Assembly (NCBI GenBank): GCA_016795365.1 | Contig: JAEUHN010000010.1 | Coordinates: 1 to 57,869, forward strand | Source: Verrucomicrobiaceae bacterium | Lineage (GTDB): Bacteria > Verrucomicrobiota > Verrucomicrobiia > Verrucomicrobiales > Verrucomicrobiaceae | Length of the DNA stretch: 57,869 nt | Direction of reading: 5' to 3' | Shown: piece after piece, positions 27,779-36,446 of the stretch | How positions within the stretch are numbered: the stretch's first letter is position 1 | Layout of the letters: every line of letters starts with the position of its first letter | The notes under the pieces: generated by a model | What the model saw: only the letters and a program-made list of their open reading frames with translations | Database searches by the model: none | What the model was told of the DNA's origin: nothing | Made by a program: the position numbers and the translations under genes

Positions 27779-29905
27779 ATGTCAGCGCCGAGTCTTTTCA
27801 GGCACTACCAGATCGTCCAGGACGCCGAGGGCAACAACGTCGAGTTGATTCGCTCCACGGAGCAGGTGGCTGTGCTGGCGTTTGATAATGAGGCGATGGA
27901 GTTCGTGCATTGCCATGTGTTGCTCGATCCGCTGAAGAACCGGGAATCCTTCACGCAGGCTTGCAATGCCCTGCAGCAGAGCGGGCATCCCTTGCTCGCG
28001 GCGCTGGTCGATCAGGGCGAGGACGATGGCAATCCCTTCTACATCACCAGCAATGTGGATGGCGAGACCCTGCGTGGTTACTTGCAGCGGCAGACGGAGA
28101 TTCCGCTCTGGCTGGCGGCCATGCTGGCCACGCGCTCGCTCGATGCAGCAGTGGCGCTCAGTGAGCGAGGCGATTTCGTGCCGGACCAGCCACTCGACAG
28201 TTTCCGCGTGGTGCAGGTAGGCACCTCAGCTTTGCAGGTGATGGTGGCGGACTACCGGCTGCTGGAGAATCCAGCGCGAGCGAAGGCACGGCTGATCAAA
28301 TCGAACTTCGAACGCCAGGCCAAGTTCCTCCGCACCTTCCTGCGCGAGCAGGGAGCAGGCGCGGGACCCACCTTGCCCGATGCGCCGCTGAGCTGTGTGG
28401 ACTTCGCCGAGCTGCTGGGCAGCACCTTGTCCTCAGGCGGGCCGGGGCTTTCCAGCTCGATGATCGACCTGCGCAATGCGCTGCAAAAGATGGTCCCCGA
28501 TCATCTCGCGGGCGAGATTCCCACTTCGCAAAAACCTCGCGCTCTGATCGCACCGCTGCTGGCAACGTATCAAGAAGTGGCCCGTGGCGTGGTCAATCTG
28601 GTGCGCATCCAGAGCCAGCGCCTGGACATGGCGAACCCGTATTCCATGCGTGGCACGCTCACCCGCACCGGACGCCCCGTGCTGGTGGAGCAGGTGCCGC
28701 CGCTGCGTCTGGCGGGCAAGCTGGTGCTGGAGACGAACAAGCAGGTGCAGAAACTGGCGAAGAAGCGCGAGTTCTCCGCCTTCGTTCCGGTGCCATTGTT
28801 GAATGAAGGCGAGGCCCTCACCTGCATGGCCGAGGACGTGGTGGATGGCATTCCACTCGCAGAGATTCTGCGCGAGCGCGGGAGCCTGAATGTGGCCGAG
28901 TCGTATGTGGTGCTGGCAGGTCTGGATGCCGCGCTGAGCCAGATGGAAAAGGCGAGCCTGCGCACCTGGAAGCTGCGACTGGAGGACATCTTCCTGCTCA
29001 CCGGATTCGGTCGCGACGATCCGCGCACCACACGACTGCTGTCCACGAAGATCAATGAATGGCCCTCCTTCACGGTGATGCTGCGCGCGCATCCCACGCT
29101 GGGCTCCATGTCCTGCCGCGGCCTCAACCCGGCCTCGGTGCTGCCGCCCTCGGTGGCGCGCAAGCCCTCGTGGCAGGCGGGTTGGATGGCGGCGCTGGGC
29201 AAGTTCCTGCTCGGCATCGAAGACATCGGCAAGGAGACGGCCCGCGACCGTGAGAGCGTGGCCCGGTTGTTCGAGGACGAGATCGTCAAGGCGCGCGAAG
29301 GCCAGAGCGGCTCGCGCAGCGATCTGCTGGCCCGCTTTGCCCGCGTCATTCATCACTACGATCTGGTCGCTCCCACACCCATCACCGCCGAGGAGCCTAA
29401 ATCTAAACCTCTGCCCATTTCCCGCACGACGACGACAGCCAAGCGCGTGGAAAAGGCTGAGCCTCCGCCCGCTGAACCATCCGTCCAGCCTGCGCCCGTG
29501 ACGAAACCTCTGGCTCCGATGAAAGCAGCGCCCGTGGCTCTGCCTTCACTCCCTGGTGCTGGTGCGGTGCTCACGGCCGGTGCGATTCCCGACTTGGATG
29601 GCGACGACAGCGTGGGCTTCGCGGAGTTGCTTTTCCGCGGTCCAGGTGTGGCCGGCACACCAGTCGGAGGCGCGTGGGGCAAGGGCGCGAGCGAAGACTT
29701 CGCCTCGGGTGAGGTCGGCGGTTGGGGTGGTGCGGAGCCTGTGGACTCCAGCCCGTGGTGGTTGAAAGCCTCCGTGTTCATCGGCGGCTCGATGGTGGCC
29801 GGAGCCCTGCTGGCACAGCTCAGCGGCCATGCTATCTGGCAAAAGCACGCCCTGCCACGTGTGCCTGCAGCTGCATCGCAAGCGAAGGGCGGCAAGGCGT
29901 CCTAA
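27779..29905 (+). CDS. Membrane-anchored protein with two degenerate protein-kinase-like domains
   Basis: 708 residues. Residues about 8-165 follow the order of a kinase fold: 'HPLLAALVDQGEDDGNPFYI' resembles the alphaC-hinge region and 'VDGETLRGYL' the post-hinge helix, but the HRD region reads 'GDFVPDQPLDSFRV' and the DFG site 'VADYRLLE', so catalysis is unlikely. A second kinase-like block (about 285-450) has 'MAEDVVDGIPLAEILRERGS' and 'RLEDIFLLTGFG' where HRDxxxxN would be. A proline/alanine-rich linker (about 535-660) precedes one transmembrane helix near the C-terminus ('WWLKASVFIGGSMVAGALLA'). I infer a tandem pseudokinase scaffold. ATG 27779. The HtrA gene follows 191 bp downstream. 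Confidence 0.6.
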   Translation: MSAPSLFRHYQIVQDAEGNNVELIRSTEQVAVLAFDNEAMEFVHCHVLLDPLKNRESFTQACNALQQSGHPLLAALVDQGEDDGNPFYITSNVDGETLRGYLQRQTEIPLWLAAMLATRSLDAAVALSERGDFVPDQPLDSFRVVQVGTSALQVMVADYRLLENPARAKARLIKSNFERQAKFLRTFLREQGAGAGPTLPDAPLSCVDFAELLGSTLSSGGPGLSSSMIDLRNALQKMVPDHLAGEIPTSQKPRALIAPLLATYQEVARGVVNLVRIQSQRLDMANPYSMRGTLTRTGRPVLVEQVPPLRLAGKLVLETNKQVQKLAKKREFSAFVPVPLLNEGEALTCMAEDVVDGIPLAEILRERGSLNVAESYVVLAGLDAALSQMEKASLRTWKLRLEDIFLLTGFGRDDPRTTRLLSTKINEWPSFTVMLRAHPTLGSMSCRGLNPASVLPPSVARKPSWQAGWMAALGKFLLGIEDIGKETARDRESVARLFEDEIVKAREGQSGSRSDLLARFARVIHHYDLVAPTPITAEEPKSKPLPISRTTTTAKRVEKAEPPPAEPSVQPAPVTKPLAPMKAAPVALPSLPGAGAVLTAGAIPDLDGDDSVGFAELLFRGPGVAGTPVGGAWGKGASEDFASGEVGGWGGAEPVDSSPWWLKASVFIGGSMVAGALLAQLSGHAIWQKHALPRVPAAASQAKGGKAS

Positions 29906-30096
29906 TCGAAGGTTCGCGCCCACGTTGAATCCACGCCGAAGGTTCCGATTCGGGAAACCATGAACGAATGAGGCTCGTTCAGAGAAAAATTTCACAACAA
30001 GTGCCCCTCGGTGTCGTCTCTTCTGCACGCAGTCGAGCCCGTCAGGGTCAACCGACCGCCTTTCAGCAAAACCCGAACAACCCCTAGAACCAACCC

Positions 30097-31725
30097 ATGA
30101 ACAAAAAGACACTCCTCACCACTGCCTTGGTAGCCACGGCGATCGGCATTGGTGGCTCCCGCCTAGTCCAGGCCGAGAAACCTGCCGTGGAAAAGCCATT
30201 GCCCAAGATCACGGCCGATGAATTCCGCAAGACTCTGAAGAAGGACGACTCCGCCTTGCCTGCGGGTGGTCAGCTTCAGATGAGCTACGCCAGTGTGGTG
30301 GAAAAGATCCTGCCCAGCGTGGTGCTCGTGACCTCCTCCGTGCCGGTGAAGACACCAGGCATGGACCGCGTGCCGCCCCAGATGCGCGAGTTCTTCCGCC
30401 GCTTCTATGGCCTCGATCCGTTCGGTGGCGAGGGCGAGGATGATGATCAGATGCCCCAGCCCCGTGGTCGTGGTGGACGCCCCGCACCTCGCGAGCAGGC
30501 ACCTTCGCAGAAAGGCACAGGCTCGGGTGTGATCGTTACCACTGATGGCTACATCCTGACCAACAACCACGTCGTCGAAGACGCGGACAAGATCGAAGTC
30601 ACCGTGGGCAACGGCGATACCAAGACCTACACCGCCAAGGTGATCGGCACCGACCCGATGACCGATGTGGCCGTGCTCAAGATCGATGCCAAGGGCCTGC
30701 CCGCCGCCACCATTGGTGACAGCTCCAAGCTCCGCGTTGGCGACATCGTCCTCGCTGCTGGCAATCCGATGGAACTCTCCCAGACCGTCACCCAGGGCAT
30801 CGTCAGCGCCATGGGCCGCACGGGCATGGGGATCGTTCATCAAGGCCAGAGTGCTGGCATTGAAAACTTCATCCAGACGGATGCTGCCATCAATCCAGGC
30901 AACTCGGGCGGTCCGCTCGTCGATGCGATGGGCCGCGTGATCGGCATCAACACCGCCATCATGACCCGCACCGGCATGAACGCGGGCATCGGCTTCTCCA
31001 TTCCCATCAACCTCGCGCTGCGCATCGGCGAAGACTTGCTCGATGATGGCAAGGTCTCGCGTGGTTTCCTCGGCGTAGGCGACATGCAGGCCGTGTCTCC
31101 CGAGGACGCCAAGTCCATGGGCGTGGGCGAACAAGGCGGTGTGCTCATTGGCCTCGTGGTGGAAGATTCACCTGCTGCCAAAGCCGGCGTGCAGGCCGGT
31201 GATGTGGTGATCCGTGTTGGCGGTCAGCATGTGGACAATCCTGCTGCTCTCCGCAGCCTGGTGGCGAGCGCTGCTCCCGGCGCGCCTGTGGCCATCGACC
31301 TCGTTCGTGACGGCAAGGTGGTCAAGGTCAGTGCCAATCTCAGCGCCATGTCCGATGAAGAACTGGCCAAGCGCATCACGGATCCCAATGCACCTATCGG
31401 TGGGGACAAGAAGCCCGCAGCTCCCGCCAAGTTCATCAAAGGCGTCACCGCCCAGGATCTCACCGACGGCCTGCGCAAGCGCTATGAAATCCCTGCCGAA
31501 GTCAAAGCAGGTGTGGTCGTCGTCGCCATCGAGCCCAACACCCCAGCGGCTGGCTCCGGACTCGAAGAAGGTGATGTGATCGTTTCCATTAACAACAAGC
31601 CTGTCACCAACTTGCCCGAGGCCCGCAATATTGCCAGCAAGAGCGAAGGCGTGCTCGGCCTGCGCATCAGCCGGAAAGGAGCCCGCCAGTTCATCGTCAT
31701 CCGCGAGGACGGCAAGAACGAGTAG
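30097..31725 (+). CDS. htrA: Do/DegP-family periplasmic serine endoprotease
   Basis: 542 residues. Signal peptide about 1-26 ('MNKKTLLTTALVATAIGIGG'). Trypsin-like domain with triad H158 ('LTNNHVV'), D190 ('MTDVAVLK') and S270 ('INPGNSGGP'); the LA loop is long and carries a glycine/arginine/proline-rich insert (about 110-138). Two PDZ domains follow (about 325-415 with 'AGVQAGDVVIRVGG', and 445-535 with 'SGLEEGDVIVSINN'). HtrA proteins degrade or refold damaged envelope proteins. The gene stands alone and is followed by a terminator. Confidence 0.95.
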   Translation: MNKKTLLTTALVATAIGIGGSRLVQAEKPAVEKPLPKITADEFRKTLKKDDSALPAGGQLQMSYASVVEKILPSVVLVTSSVPVKTPGMDRVPPQMREFFRRFYGLDPFGGEGEDDDQMPQPRGRGGRPAPREQAPSQKGTGSGVIVTTDGYILTNNHVVEDADKIEVTVGNGDTKTYTAKVIGTDPMTDVAVLKIDAKGLPAATIGDSSKLRVGDIVLAAGNPMELSQTVTQGIVSAMGRTGMGIVHQGQSAGIENFIQTDAAINPGNSGGPLVDAMGRVIGINTAIMTRTGMNAGIGFSIPINLALRIGEDLLDDGKVSRGFLGVGDMQAVSPEDAKSMGVGEQGGVLIGLVVEDSPAAKAGVQAGDVVIRVGGQHVDNPAALRSLVASAAPGAPVAIDLVRDGKVVKVSANLSAMSDEELAKRITDPNAPIGGDKKPAAPAKFIKGVTAQDLTDGLRKRYEIPAEVKAGVVVVAIEPNTPAAGSGLEEGDVIVSINNKPVTNLPEARNIASKSEGVLGLRISRKGARQFIVIREDGKNE

Positions 31726-31773
31726 CGGACTGGATGCTGGCACCTGAGTGCCCGATGCTGGACTCAACTCAAG

Positions 31774-31804
31774 GCCCACGCTTCGAAAGGAGCGCGGGCT
31801 TTTT
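31774..31804 (+). terminator. Rho-independent terminator after htrA
   Basis: Stem GCCCaCGCT (31774-31782) pairs with AGCGcGGGC (31791-31799) with one A-C mismatch and an 8-nt loop, followed by TTTTT (31800-31804). It lies 48 bp past the htrA stop; the converging HAD gene ends at 31821. Confidence 0.8.
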
Positions 31805-31820
31805 GTTGGCGAGATGCCAG

Positions 31821-32483
31821 CTACGCAAGCCCCAGCCGCTTCGCCAGCTCCACGGGATCCACATTGACCAGATCGTGCACAGCGATGTCGGCGAGCGTGA
31901 GCTTCTCGATCGGGTGTGTCGTCGCGATGCCTACCACCTTCATGCCCCCGGCCTTGCCTGCTTCGATGCCGACGAAGGCGTCTTCGAAGACCACGCATCG
32001 CGGAGGCAGGCGGTCGAGCCGCTGAGCACCTTTCAAAAACACCTCGGGGTCCGGCTTGCCGCGTGTCACATCGTCAGCGCTCACGATCGCGTCGAACAGG
32101 CCCTCGAGTCCGGCCATCTCAATCACGGTGTCGATGTTCTTGCGTGGAGTCGATGACCCCACCGATGCCGGAATGCCGGCTGCGCGGGCTGCCTTGAGAA
32201 AGTCCTTTACACCCGGCAACGCTTCAATGCCATCACGACGAAGGATTTCTCGATACAGTTCCTCCTTGCGATCGCCGAGCGCGATGATGCGCTCCTGATT
32301 GCCCTCCAGCTCGGGCATCCAGAGCGGCATGATGCTCTGATTTCTCATGCCGAAGGTCTTCTTGAAAAAACCCTCAGGCAGCGGCCTGCCTAGCTCCTGC
32401 GAGAGCAGTGCCCAGCTCTCCTCATGCTGCGCGTGAGAGTCGATCACCACGCCATCCCAGTCGAAAAGAAAACCAATGTCCAT
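31821..32483 (-). CDS. HAD-superfamily phosphatase / phosphomutase (beta-phosphoglucomutase-like)
   Basis: 220 residues with all HAD motifs: nucleophile 'FLFDWDGVVIDS' (D8, acid/base D10), 'ASVGSSTPRKN' (motif II), 'RGKPDPEVF' (lysine) and 'VVFEDAFVGIEAG' (acidic motif). The cap is helical, between motifs I and II, as in beta-phosphoglucomutase and phosphoglycolate phosphatase relatives. The substrate is unknown. It converges on htrA and is divergent from the M42 peptidase gene. Confidence 0.9.
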   Translation of the reverse strand: MDIGFLFDWDGVVIDSHAQHEESWALLSQELGRPLPEGFFKKTFGMRNQSIMPLWMPELEGNQERIIALGDRKEELYREILRRDGIEALPGVKDFLKAARAAGIPASVGSSTPRKNIDTVIEMAGLEGLFDAIVSADDVTRGKPDPEVFLKGAQRLDRLPPRCVVFEDAFVGIEAGKAGGMKVVGIATTHPIEKLTLADIAVHDLVNVDPVELAKRLGLA

Positions 32484-32557
32484 CAGGCTCTTTGGCTCGC
32501 GGGAGACGTTTGATCAAGCACACAAAGGCATTGCGTTGCCGCAATGTTTTTCCTTCA

Positions 32558-33652
32558 ATGACCCGCGCCATGCCCATCTCCGCTCCAGCCAAGAACTTCC
32601 TCCTCGAACTCCTGAACACACCTAGCCCCACGGGCTTTGAAATCGGAGGCCAGCGCAAGTGGGCGACGTATGTGGGGCAGTTCGCCGATCAGGTCGAAAA
32701 TGATGCGTATGGCACTGCCTGGGCCACGCTTTCGGGCTCCGACAAGAAGGGCAAGCGCATCATGTTCGAGGCTCATGCCGACGAGATCGGCTACATGGTG
32801 AAGCACATCAATGACGACGGCTTCATCTATGTGGATCGCGTGGGTGGATCAGATGCGGCAACCGGTCGTGGCCGACGCGTGGACATCATGGGCGACCACG
32901 GCATCGTCCGCGGCATCATCGGCAACATCGCCATCCACATTCGCGACAAGGAGAACGAAAAGGTCCCCCAGCCGCACGAACTCGTCGTCGATATCGGCGT
33001 TTCCTCAGCCAAGGAAGTCCTCAAGGCGGGCATTCGTGTGGGCCATGTCATGGTCTATTCCGATGCCGCCGAGTTCATGGGCCACAACAAGCTCATGGGC
33101 CGCGCCATCGACAATCGCATCGGTGGCTTCATCATCGCCGAAGTAATCGATCGTCTCAGCCAGAAGAAGAAACGTCAGGCTTCGACGGTGATCGCCGTCA
33201 ATGCCGTGCAGGAAGAGATCGGTGGCAATGGGGCCGCCATGGTGGCGCATCGCCTTGTGCCCGACATTGCCATCGTGCTCGACGTCACTCATGCCACGGA
33301 CTCGCCTGGTGTGAGCAAAGAGAAGCATGGCAAGGTGAAGCTCGGCGGAGGTCCATCTCTCACCCATGGCAGCGCGAATCATCCACTTGTCGTGAAGCGC
33401 CTGATGGAAGTCGCCGAGAAACAGGGCATTCCGCTGCAGCACGAATCATCCTCGCGGTTCACTGGCACCGACACAGATGTCATCTTCAAGCAGCAAGGCG
33501 GCATCCCCAGCGCCCTGGTTTCCCTGCCTCTCCGCTACATGCACAGCGTGGTTGAAATGGCCGATATGCAGGACGTTCAGCAGGTCATCGATCTCCTCGT
33601 CGCCTTTGCGGAAAGCGTCCGCGCTTCGGATCACTTTGGGGTTCGGCTTTAG
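32558..33652 (+). CDS. M42 family metallopeptidase (glutamyl/tetrahedral aminopeptidase type)
   Basis: About 364 residues. M42/M28-type ligands are visible: 'FEAHADEIGYM' (His, Asp/Glu), 'GRAIDNRIGG' (bridging Asp), 'VQEEIGGNGA' (catalytic Glu plus ligand), 'IAIVLDVTHATD' (Asp) and a C-terminal 'RYMHSVVEMAD' (His). The family forms cytoplasmic dodecamers that trim peptides. Two ATGs, 32558 and 32570, are equally possible; both leave the 'SAPAKNFLLELLNTPSPTGFE' opening intact. The 3' end overlaps the opposing small gene by 68 bp. Confidence 0.9.
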   Translation: MTRAMPISAPAKNFLLELLNTPSPTGFEIGGQRKWATYVGQFADQVENDAYGTAWATLSGSDKKGKRIMFEAHADEIGYMVKHINDDGFIYVDRVGGSDAATGRGRRVDIMGDHGIVRGIIGNIAIHIRDKENEKVPQPHELVVDIGVSSAKEVLKAGIRVGHVMVYSDAAEFMGHNKLMGRAIDNRIGGFIIAEVIDRLSQKKKRQASTVIAVNAVQEEIGGNGAAMVAHRLVPDIAIVLDVTHATDSPGVSKEKHGKVKLGGGPSLTHGSANHPLVVKRLMEVAEKQGIPLQHESSSRFTGTDTDVIFKQQGGIPSALVSLPLRYMHSVVEMADMQDVQQVIDLLVAFAESVRASDHFGVRL

Positions 33653-33932
33653 GCGCAGGCTGCGCCACCTCGCCAGCGCGGACGCGCACCAGAATTTGAT
33701 CCACGCTCTCCAGCAGCTTGTAGTTCAAGCGCTTGCGCTGATACTTGCGGAATAGCACATCACGGAGTGCTTCCCACACATCCAGTTCGGGCTCGTCGAT
33801 GACTGGCCAGTCCACGTCCTCGGGCGTCGTATGGGAGAACTTCCAGCGCACGCCGTCGAAGTGCGCACGAAAGTAGTGCTTCCCTCCCTCGGGGCGGGTT
33901 TCATGCCATTCGTGGACCTGGTTCTTCGTCAT
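33585..33932 (-). CDS. Small conserved-looking protein of unknown function
   Basis: 115 residues from ATG 33932. The body has protein-like composition, with strands and helices such as 'GGKHYFRAHFDGVRWKFSHT' and 'DVWEALRDVLFRKYQRKRL', and a strongly basic tail ('PKRGRFPQRRRGD') suggestive of nucleic acid or ribosome contact. There is no signal peptide or membrane helix. I do not recognise the family. It is divergent from the CPBP gene (39-bp gap), and its final 22 codons are antisense to the M42 peptidase gene. Confidence 0.6.
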   Translation of the reverse strand: MTKNQVHEWHETRPEGGKHYFRAHFDGVRWKFSHTTPEDVDWPVIDEPELDVWEALRDVLFRKYQRKRLNYKLLESVDQILVRVRAGEVAQPAPKAEPQSDPKRGRFPQRRRGDR

Positions 33933-33971
33933 GCTTGGTGATTCTGGTTTGCGCGCCGAGGATGCGTTGCA

Positions 33972-34958
33972 ATGTGCGTGATGCAACCAGTCAAAGCAGA
34001 CTATCGCGCCCTCATGAGCCTTGTGATCTTCATCACGGGCGTGCTCGTCGTGGGTGCGCTGCTGGCCCCGCCGCTCTTCTTTGTGACTCAGTCGGTGATC
34101 CAATCCGATCCCGAGGGTGCGCTTGCCAGTCTTCTCGCGAAGAAGGAGTTCCCTTCCTACTTCAATCGCGCCGCAATGCTTGCCGCCTTCGTTGGCCTTG
34201 TGCCCTTGCTTAGATCATTGCGACTCTCTTGGGCAGCGATCATCGGCGACGTGACCGCACGTGCCGGATGGAAGCAGTTGCTCTGTGGCATTCTTTTCGC
34301 CATCACCGGCATCCTCGTCATGGCCTTGGTCTGCCTGGAAACTCAAGCCTGCCGGATGAAGCCCGAGCCTGGATGGTCTGCCTGGGCTCTACCAGTCATC
34401 TCAGGGCTCACCGTCGCGACGCTGGAGGAAATCTTGTTTCGTGGAGCCATCCTCGGCATCCTTTGTCATTCGCTCGGCACACGTCGCGGCCTGTGGTGGA
34501 CCACGGGCCTCTTCGCCCTCGTGCACTTCCTGAAACCGCCAGTCGATGGAGCCATCGCGGCCTCAGAGGTCACCTGGTCGTCAGGCTTCTGGGTGATCAC
34601 CCAGCTCTTTCGCGGCTTCAGTGCATGGAACAACTTCGTGGGCGAGTTCCTTCTGCTCGCCGTCGTGGGCTGGGCGCTCGCCGAAGCCCGCGTGAAGAGC
34701 AATGGCCTCTGGTGGAGCATTGGCCTGCACGCTGGCTGGGTCATGGGCATGAAGTATTTCGGCCAGATTGTGAAGACCACGCCCGCGCTTCGTGATGGCG
34801 ACCTCGCCCCGTGGATGGTGCGCAACACCTGCAAGTCCATCGTCAGCCCCATCGTCGGTGTCGTGCCCGTGCTCGCCGTGCTGCTCACCGCCGTCGCCGC
34901 CCTGTGGCTGCTTCGAGTTCGATCGGCTGAGAAAGCCATTGCCAGCACGACAAAATAA
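33972..34958 (+). CDS. CPBP family intramembrane glutamic metalloprotease
   Basis: 328 residues, about eight hydrophobic helices. The catalytic signature is 'TLEEILFRGAI' (EExxxR), followed by 'FALVHFLKP' and 'SIGLHAGWVMG' supplying histidines. The family includes the CAAX-prenyl processing and bacteriocin self-immunity proteases; the substrate here is unknown. ATG 33972 or 33981 are both possible. The gene ends 27 bp before tRNA-Leu, so it is the last chromosomal protein gene before the island. Confidence 0.86.
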   Translation: MCVMQPVKADYRALMSLVIFITGVLVVGALLAPPLFFVTQSVIQSDPEGALASLLAKKEFPSYFNRAAMLAAFVGLVPLLRSLRLSWAAIIGDVTARAGWKQLLCGILFAITGILVMALVCLETQACRMKPEPGWSAWALPVISGLTVATLEEILFRGAILGILCHSLGTRRGLWWTTGLFALVHFLKPPVDGAIAASEVTWSSGFWVITQLFRGFSAWNNFVGEFLLLAVVGWALAEARVKSNGLWWSIGLHAGWVMGMKYFGQIVKTTPALRDGDLAPWMVRNTCKSIVSPIVGVVPVLAVLLTAVAALWLLRVRSAEKAIASTTK

Positions 34959-34985
34959 TCGCAAGTAGCGCGTGCATCGCACTCA

Positions 34986-35067
34986 GCCCGAGTGGCGGAA
35001 TTGGTAGACGCGCCAGACTTAGGATCTGGTTTGGTAACAAGTGCAGGTTCGAGTCCTGTCTCGGGTA
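34986..35067 (+). tRNA. tRNA-Leu (anticodon UAG)
   Basis: Acceptor GCCCGAG pairs with CTCGGGT (G-U at the first pair), discriminator A at 35067. D-arm 'AGTGGCGGAATTGGTAGACGC', anticodon arm CCAGA-CTTAGGA-TCTGG with anticodon TAG, an extended variable arm typical of type II tRNAs, and T-arm CAGG-TTCGAGT-CCTG. CCA is not encoded. Its 3' 53 nt are repeated at 48496-48548, so it is the integration target of the island; the gene is left intact. Confidence 0.96.
35015..35067 (+). repeat. Attachment site, tRNA-side copy (53-bp direct repeat)
   Basis: The sequence is identical to 48496-48548. It starts 2 nt into the anticodon 5' stem and runs to the discriminator base. Flanks differ immediately on both sides (C versus T before; TTT versus GAA after), which defines the core exactly. 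Confidence 0.95.
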
Positions 35068-35531
35068 TTTCACCTTGTAAATCAAGGCTTCCAGCGATTC
35101 GACACGTTCACCATCGGAGAGTGAAAATTTTGCGGCTGTGCACCGGCTGTGCATCTGGCGCGGCCAAAGTGCGACCAAAGCGCGGCCATTGGCGGAAGAT
35201 TTCCGGCCTCCAAACCCATCCGTAGAGGCTCAAGTTGGCCCCTCCACGCTCCCTGCCTTTTTAGGTCCTCCAGTCAACAGAGCCCACGGCTCACCGGTTC
35301 ACAGGTCTGATTTGCTTCACGCACGAAGCCGCACCGCTGTATCACATTGACCCCTTGCAGTTGGGTCACAGAATCCCCCGGCGCGTGATAGCAAGTCTCA
35401 GCTCCTTTTTGTGTTACTACAGGCAGAAGGGCCGCTGCCTCTTGGCGCATACTTCAATCCCCTTGGCTGTTGCCCGTTCATTTCCTGGCGCTGCTCTATG
35501 ACGAACCTCGAAAAAAGAAAAGGAGGGGGCG
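35068..35531. other. Left inner end of the island, gene-free (about 460 bp)
   Basis: No credible gene. It holds a small hairpin CCTTG/CAAGG (35073-35087) just after the tRNA, a 35-bp block repeated near the integrase start (35134-35168), further CCAAAG-type units (35165-35180), and CTCAAGTT (35229-35236), an octamer that also occurs twice beside the integrase start. These may be recombinase arm-type or excisionase sites, or a remnant of an earlier integrase 5' end. The rest (35240-35531) shows nothing recognisable. Confidence 0.55.
35134..35168 (+). repeat. Subterminal direct repeat, left copy
   Basis: 35 bp matching 48345-48379 at 32 positions in the same orientation; the first 24 are identical and contain two GGCTGTGCA units 11 bp apart (35134 and 35145). 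Confidence 0.8.
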
Positions 35532-35804
35532 CTACTGGCCTCCGCGCTGGTCATCCAGCACAGCGGCGGAGTCTGCCACGACGCGATTGCCAAAGGTGCG
35601 CTGCATCCGCTGATCTTGCTCATCAAGCCAGTCAGCCATGCTTCGGTTTGTCGCGGGGCCGGGCAGCGTCGTTTCATCGGGCGGCAGGAGATAGGCCACG
35701 ATGCCGCCCTGTTCGGCCATGATCGCCACCGTCTCGCCCTCCTTAACGCAACTCAGCCAAGTTGAGAGTTTACGGGCAAACTGTTCGGTAGTGACGTGAA
35801 TCAT
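35532..35804 (-). CDS. Phd/YefM-like antitoxin candidate
   Basis: 90 residues. The N-terminal half 'EQFARKLSTWLSCVKEGETV' and 'AIMAEQGGIVAYLLPP' has the shape of a Phd/YefM antitoxin (helical opening, then 'I...g.pvA.LvP'). The C-terminal half is acidic and polar, as expected for a toxin-wrapping tail. Its ATG overlaps the TGA of the PIN gene upstream by 4 nt (ATGA at 35801-35804), so translation is coupled. The order toxin then antitoxin is the reverse of the usual. No catalytic residues. It probably neutralises the PIN protein and may repress the operon. Confidence 0.7.
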   Translation of the reverse strand: MIHVTTEQFARKLSTWLSCVKEGETVAIMAEQGGIVAYLLPPDETTLPGPATNRSMADWLDEQDQRMQRTFGNRVVADSAAVLDDQRGGQ

Positions 35805-36442
35805 CGCCTGATGAGTTTGCCCTGGCTCCTCGCAGCGGCGATCACTCCCCCGTGAATGGTGAACAACGTAATCCCCGACACCGTGCAGAAGTCGCCGTCG
35901 TCGGAGAGCACTTGAGTCACACCGGCAGCTTGAAGGTTTTGCAGATAGAACAAATCGTGGCCATCAAGCGCGCAGGCAGCAATGGTGCTTGCCGCTGTCT
36001 CTGCTGCCGGGCCATCAAGTTGCAAAGCGGGTGATAGTGCCCCGGCTCCGTTGCTACAAACATCCTGCCAAGCGCCCTGAATAAGCCCCGTCACCCGTTC
36101 GCGCTCCGTTGCGCTGCCGTGGCGATACTCCTTGAACTTGGGATCACTCCCCAGCACTCCGCCACTCTTGGCCGCTTCAAACTCGGTTCGCTCGATTTGG
36201 TGGGCGATCTCGGAGAATTGAAGCGCGCACCAGTGCAGCGCACTCCCGGCTCTCGTCGCATCGCGGAAATAGCGAAGATACGAATCACAGAGACGCTTGC
36301 GGCGGTCATCCATTGAAACCGTCATCGCAGGATACACGAGCCAGAGCCAAACATTGGTGTCCACCCAAAACTTGTCTTCGGCCTTCGGGCGATCCCTTGT
36401 CAGGTCCACCACTTGCGCCCGCACCTGAAAGTTGATCGCCAT
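35801..36442 (-). CDS. PIN-domain ribonuclease, toxin candidate
   Basis: 213 residues. The first PIN acidic motif is 'KFWVDTNVWLWLV'; later acidic positions include 'CALDGHDLFYLQ' and 'VTQVLSDDGDFCTVSGITLF', the typical closing D-D/x-DF motif. PIN proteins cleave RNA and act as toxins (VapC-like) or processing nucleases. At 213 residues it is longer than VapC (about 130), with extra helical material at about 40-120. ATG 36442 lies 4 bp after the upstream STAS-like gene stop. Coupled to the Phd-like gene downstream. Confidence 0.75.
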   Translation of the reverse strand: MAINFQVRAQVVDLTRDRPKAEDKFWVDTNVWLWLVYPAMTVSMDDRRKRLCDSYLRYFRDATRAGSALHWCALQFSEIAHQIERTEFEAAKSGGVLGSDPKFKEYRHGSATERERVTGLIQGAWQDVCSNGAGALSPALQLDGPAAETAASTIAACALDGHDLFYLQNLQAAGVTQVLSDDGDFCTVSGITLFTIHGGVIAAARSQGKLIRR

Positions 36443-36446
36443 CGGC

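Noticed and set aside
34885..35225. Open frames on both strands across the tRNA-Leu gene
   Set aside because: They are translations of the tRNA and its antisense; the tRNA structure fully explains the sequence.
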